NCBI RefSeq assembly: GCF_900258515.1
Contig: NZ_LT984884.1
Span: 2,787,696 to 2,851,695, forward strand
DNA: 64,000 nt
Direction of reading: 5' to 3'
From: Lentibacillus sp. Marseille-P4043
GTDB lineage: Bacteria; Bacillota; Bacilli; Bacillales; Amphibacillaceae
The stretch's first letter is position 1; each line of letters starts with the position of its first letter. The notes under the pieces are model-generated. The model was given only the letters and a program-made list of their open reading frames with translations. It did no database searches and had not been told where the DNA came from. Below, in pieces: positions 62,533-64,000 of this stretch. Both the position numbers and the translations under genes were made by a program.

Positions 62533-64000
62533 ATGGGAGACAATACAAAAGCTTTAGAGAAAGACTTCCACGAATTACTTCAAGAACAAAATGCATATCG
62601 GGAGGCAATTACGCTTACACAATGGGATATGCGCACAAAGATCCCCAAAAAAGGTGTGGGACAGCGCTCAGAGGTAGTAGGGTTACTATCGGAAAAGCTT
62701 CATCAATTGGAAACATCTGAAAAAATGAAGTACATTACCGATATGTTAATGGAATCGACCAAAGACGAGATAATTCGAAAAACTGCTGAAGATTGTCAGG
62801 AAACATATGAGCGCAATAAAAAAATTCCTCATGATGAATTCAAGGAATATGTGATGCTTCAATCGAAGTCTGAAGCGATATGGCAAGAAGCAAGAGAGAA
62901 AGCCGATTTTTCATTGTTTCAACCTTACTTGGAAAAACTCGTGGACTATAATAAAAAGTTTGCTAACTATTGGGGATATAAAGCAAACATCTATGATGCG
63001 CTTTTACACAATTATGAGCCTGGGGTTACAACCAAAACATTAGATAACGTGTTTCCCAAACTTCGAAAATCTTTAAGTTCCTTAGTTGATGATATTAATC
63101 GAAGTAATGCAAAACCTGATCCTACTGTATTGACAGGGCATTTTCCGAAACAAGATCAACGAGCATTTACATTAGAAGTTCTAAAGCAAATGGGGTATGA
63201 CTTTGATTCCGGCCGACTTGATGAAACGATTCATCCATTTGCAATTGGAATAAATTTGAATGATGTCCGGGTAACAACGAGGTACGATGAAGAAGATTTC
63301 CGTATGGCTGTATTTGGCACGATTCATGAAGGTGGACATGCATTGTATGAGCAAAACATCAGTCAACAACTTGCTGGCACACCTCTAGCCACAGGAACTT
63401 CAATGGGAATTCATGAATCACAGTCATTGTTTTGGGAAAATTTTATTGGCCGTAGTGAAGCCTTTTGGCAATCACACTATGATTCATTCAAATCATTTGC
63501 ACCACAACAGTTTCATCATGTGCCATTGGATGATTTTTATCGTGCCGTAAATGAAGTGAAGCCATCATTCATCCGCATAGAAGCAGATGAATTAACGTAT
63601 CCTCTTCATATTATGATCAGATATGAACTAGAAAAAGCATTAATCAACGATGAGATAAGCGTTCGTGATTTACCACATTTATGGAATGAAAAAATGGTAG
63701 ATTATCTAGGAATTGAACCACCAACAGATCGAGAAGGGGTCTTACAGGATATCCATTGGGCTGGAGGAGACTTTGGCTACTTCCCATCCTATGCACTCGG
63801 TTATATGTATGCAGCACAATTTCAGCATACCATGGCAAAAGAAATGAACTTAGATGACATGATTGCAAAAGGTAATTCTGATCCCATTAGACAATGGTTA
63901 ACAAGTCACATTCACCAATATGGAAAAATGAAAAAACCATTGGAAATTATTCAAGATGTCACAAATGAATCATTAAATCCTGATTATTTAGTACAATATT
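62533..64000 (+). CDS. ypwA: M32-family metallocarboxypeptidase YpwA (3' end beyond window)
   Basis: The frame is open from ATG at 62533 to the window end (489 codons, of about 500 expected), so only the last few residues are missing. It begins MGDNTKALEKDFHELLQ and contains the M32 zinc motif HEGGH (in FGTIHEGGHALYEQNI) and the downstream GIHESQSLFWEN segment. This family removes C-terminal residues from peptides, with a broad specificity that excludes proline. The start follows GAGGGGAG. It is probably cotranscribed with the methyltransferase gene. Confidence 0.92.
   Translation, partial: MGDNTKALEKDFHELLQEQNAYREAITLTQWDMRTKIPKKGVGQRSEVVGLLSEKLHQLETSEKMKYITDMLMESTKDEIIRKTAEDCQETYERNKKIPHDEFKEYVMLQSKSEAIWQEAREKADFSLFQPYLEKLVDYNKKFANYWGYKANIYDALLHNYEPGVTTKTLDNVFPKLRKSLSSLVDDINRSNAKPDPTVLTGHFPKQDQRAFTLEVLKQMGYDFDSGRLDETIHPFAIGINLNDVRVTTRYDEEDFRMAVFGTIHEGGHALYEQNISQQLAGTPLATGTSMGIHESQSLFWENFIGRSEAFWQSHYDSFKSFAPQQFHHVPLDDFYRAVNEVKPSFIRIEADELTYPLHIMIRYELEKALINDEISVRDLPHLWNEKMVDYLGIEPPTDREGVLQDIHWAGGDFGYFPSYALGYMYAAQFQHTMAKEMNLDDMIAKGNSDPIRQWLTSHIHQYGKMKKPLEIIQDVTNESLNPDYLVQY

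Overview
This window is a continuous stretch of a low-GC, endospore-forming Bacillaceae chromosome. Gene order follows the Bacillus subtilis ypbG-to-ypwA region closely. Spore genes (sleB, ypeB, spoIVA, spoVIF, sspM), motility and chemotaxis genes (motI/ypfA, cheR), the heptaprenyl side-chain genes of MK-7 (hepS-menG-hepT), bacillithiol genes (ypdA, bshA) and a menaquinol:cytochrome c reductase (qcrABC) all fit an aerobic, motile spore former. Many TTG starts and the abundant GC-rich palindromic intergenic repeats resemble the Oceanobacillus/Virgibacillus/Lentibacillus side of the family. The genus is an inference.

Layout. 1-9.3 kb: a cut-off phosphoesterase, the MecA paralogue ypbH, glutamate dehydrogenase gudB, ypdA, ansA, prsW, the germination pair sleB-ypeB, and the c-di-GMP receptor ypfA. 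9.5-18.1 kb: cmk, the S1-repeat protein ypfD, yphA, der, gpsA, spoVIF, yphE, yphF, spoIVA. 18.5-23.4 kb: hbs, mtrB (TRAP), hepS-menG-hepT, ndk, cheR. 24.2-30.4 kb: one operon aroF-aroB-aroH-hisC-tyrA-aroE. 30.4-36.8 kb: ypiA-ypiB-ypiF-qcrABC-ypjA-ypjB and a YugP-type zinc peptidase. 36.8-46 kb: ypjC, ypjD, then dapB-mgsA-bshA-cca-birA-panBCD. 46.3-54 kb: dinG, ypmA, ypmB, aspB, asnS, dnaD, nth. 54-64 kb: ponA and recU (minus strand), yppC, sspM, yppD, yppE, cdd, gpsB, the RNase P RNA, an RlmL-type methyltransferase and the start of an M32 carboxypeptidase.

Compared with the B. subtilis order as I remember it, several genes are absent here: fni (after ypfD), folE (before mtrB), the whole trp operon (between aroH and hisC), bshB1 (between mgsA and bshA) and ypoC (between nth and ponA). 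ypjB is reduced to a signal peptide plus the C-terminal membrane anchor.

The most interesting non-genic content is a family of five intergenic elements (4.2, 23.4-24.1, 38.2-38.8, 45.7-46.2 and 60.0-60.4 kb). The best copy has terminal inverted repeats starting GGCTSTTTTC, flanked by a perfect 8-bp direct repeat (TACGATTT at 38231 and 38847). This is the signature of a non-autonomous transposable element of ISL3 type. Four copies carry two GC-rich palindromic modules in inverted orientation, making the whole element a foldback structure; the fifth is a core-less deletion derivative. Four of the five lie just 3' of a Rho-independent terminator. A second, smaller repeat family starting AAAAGCGYAAGC lies directly after ypfA, spoIVA and (less certainly) menG.
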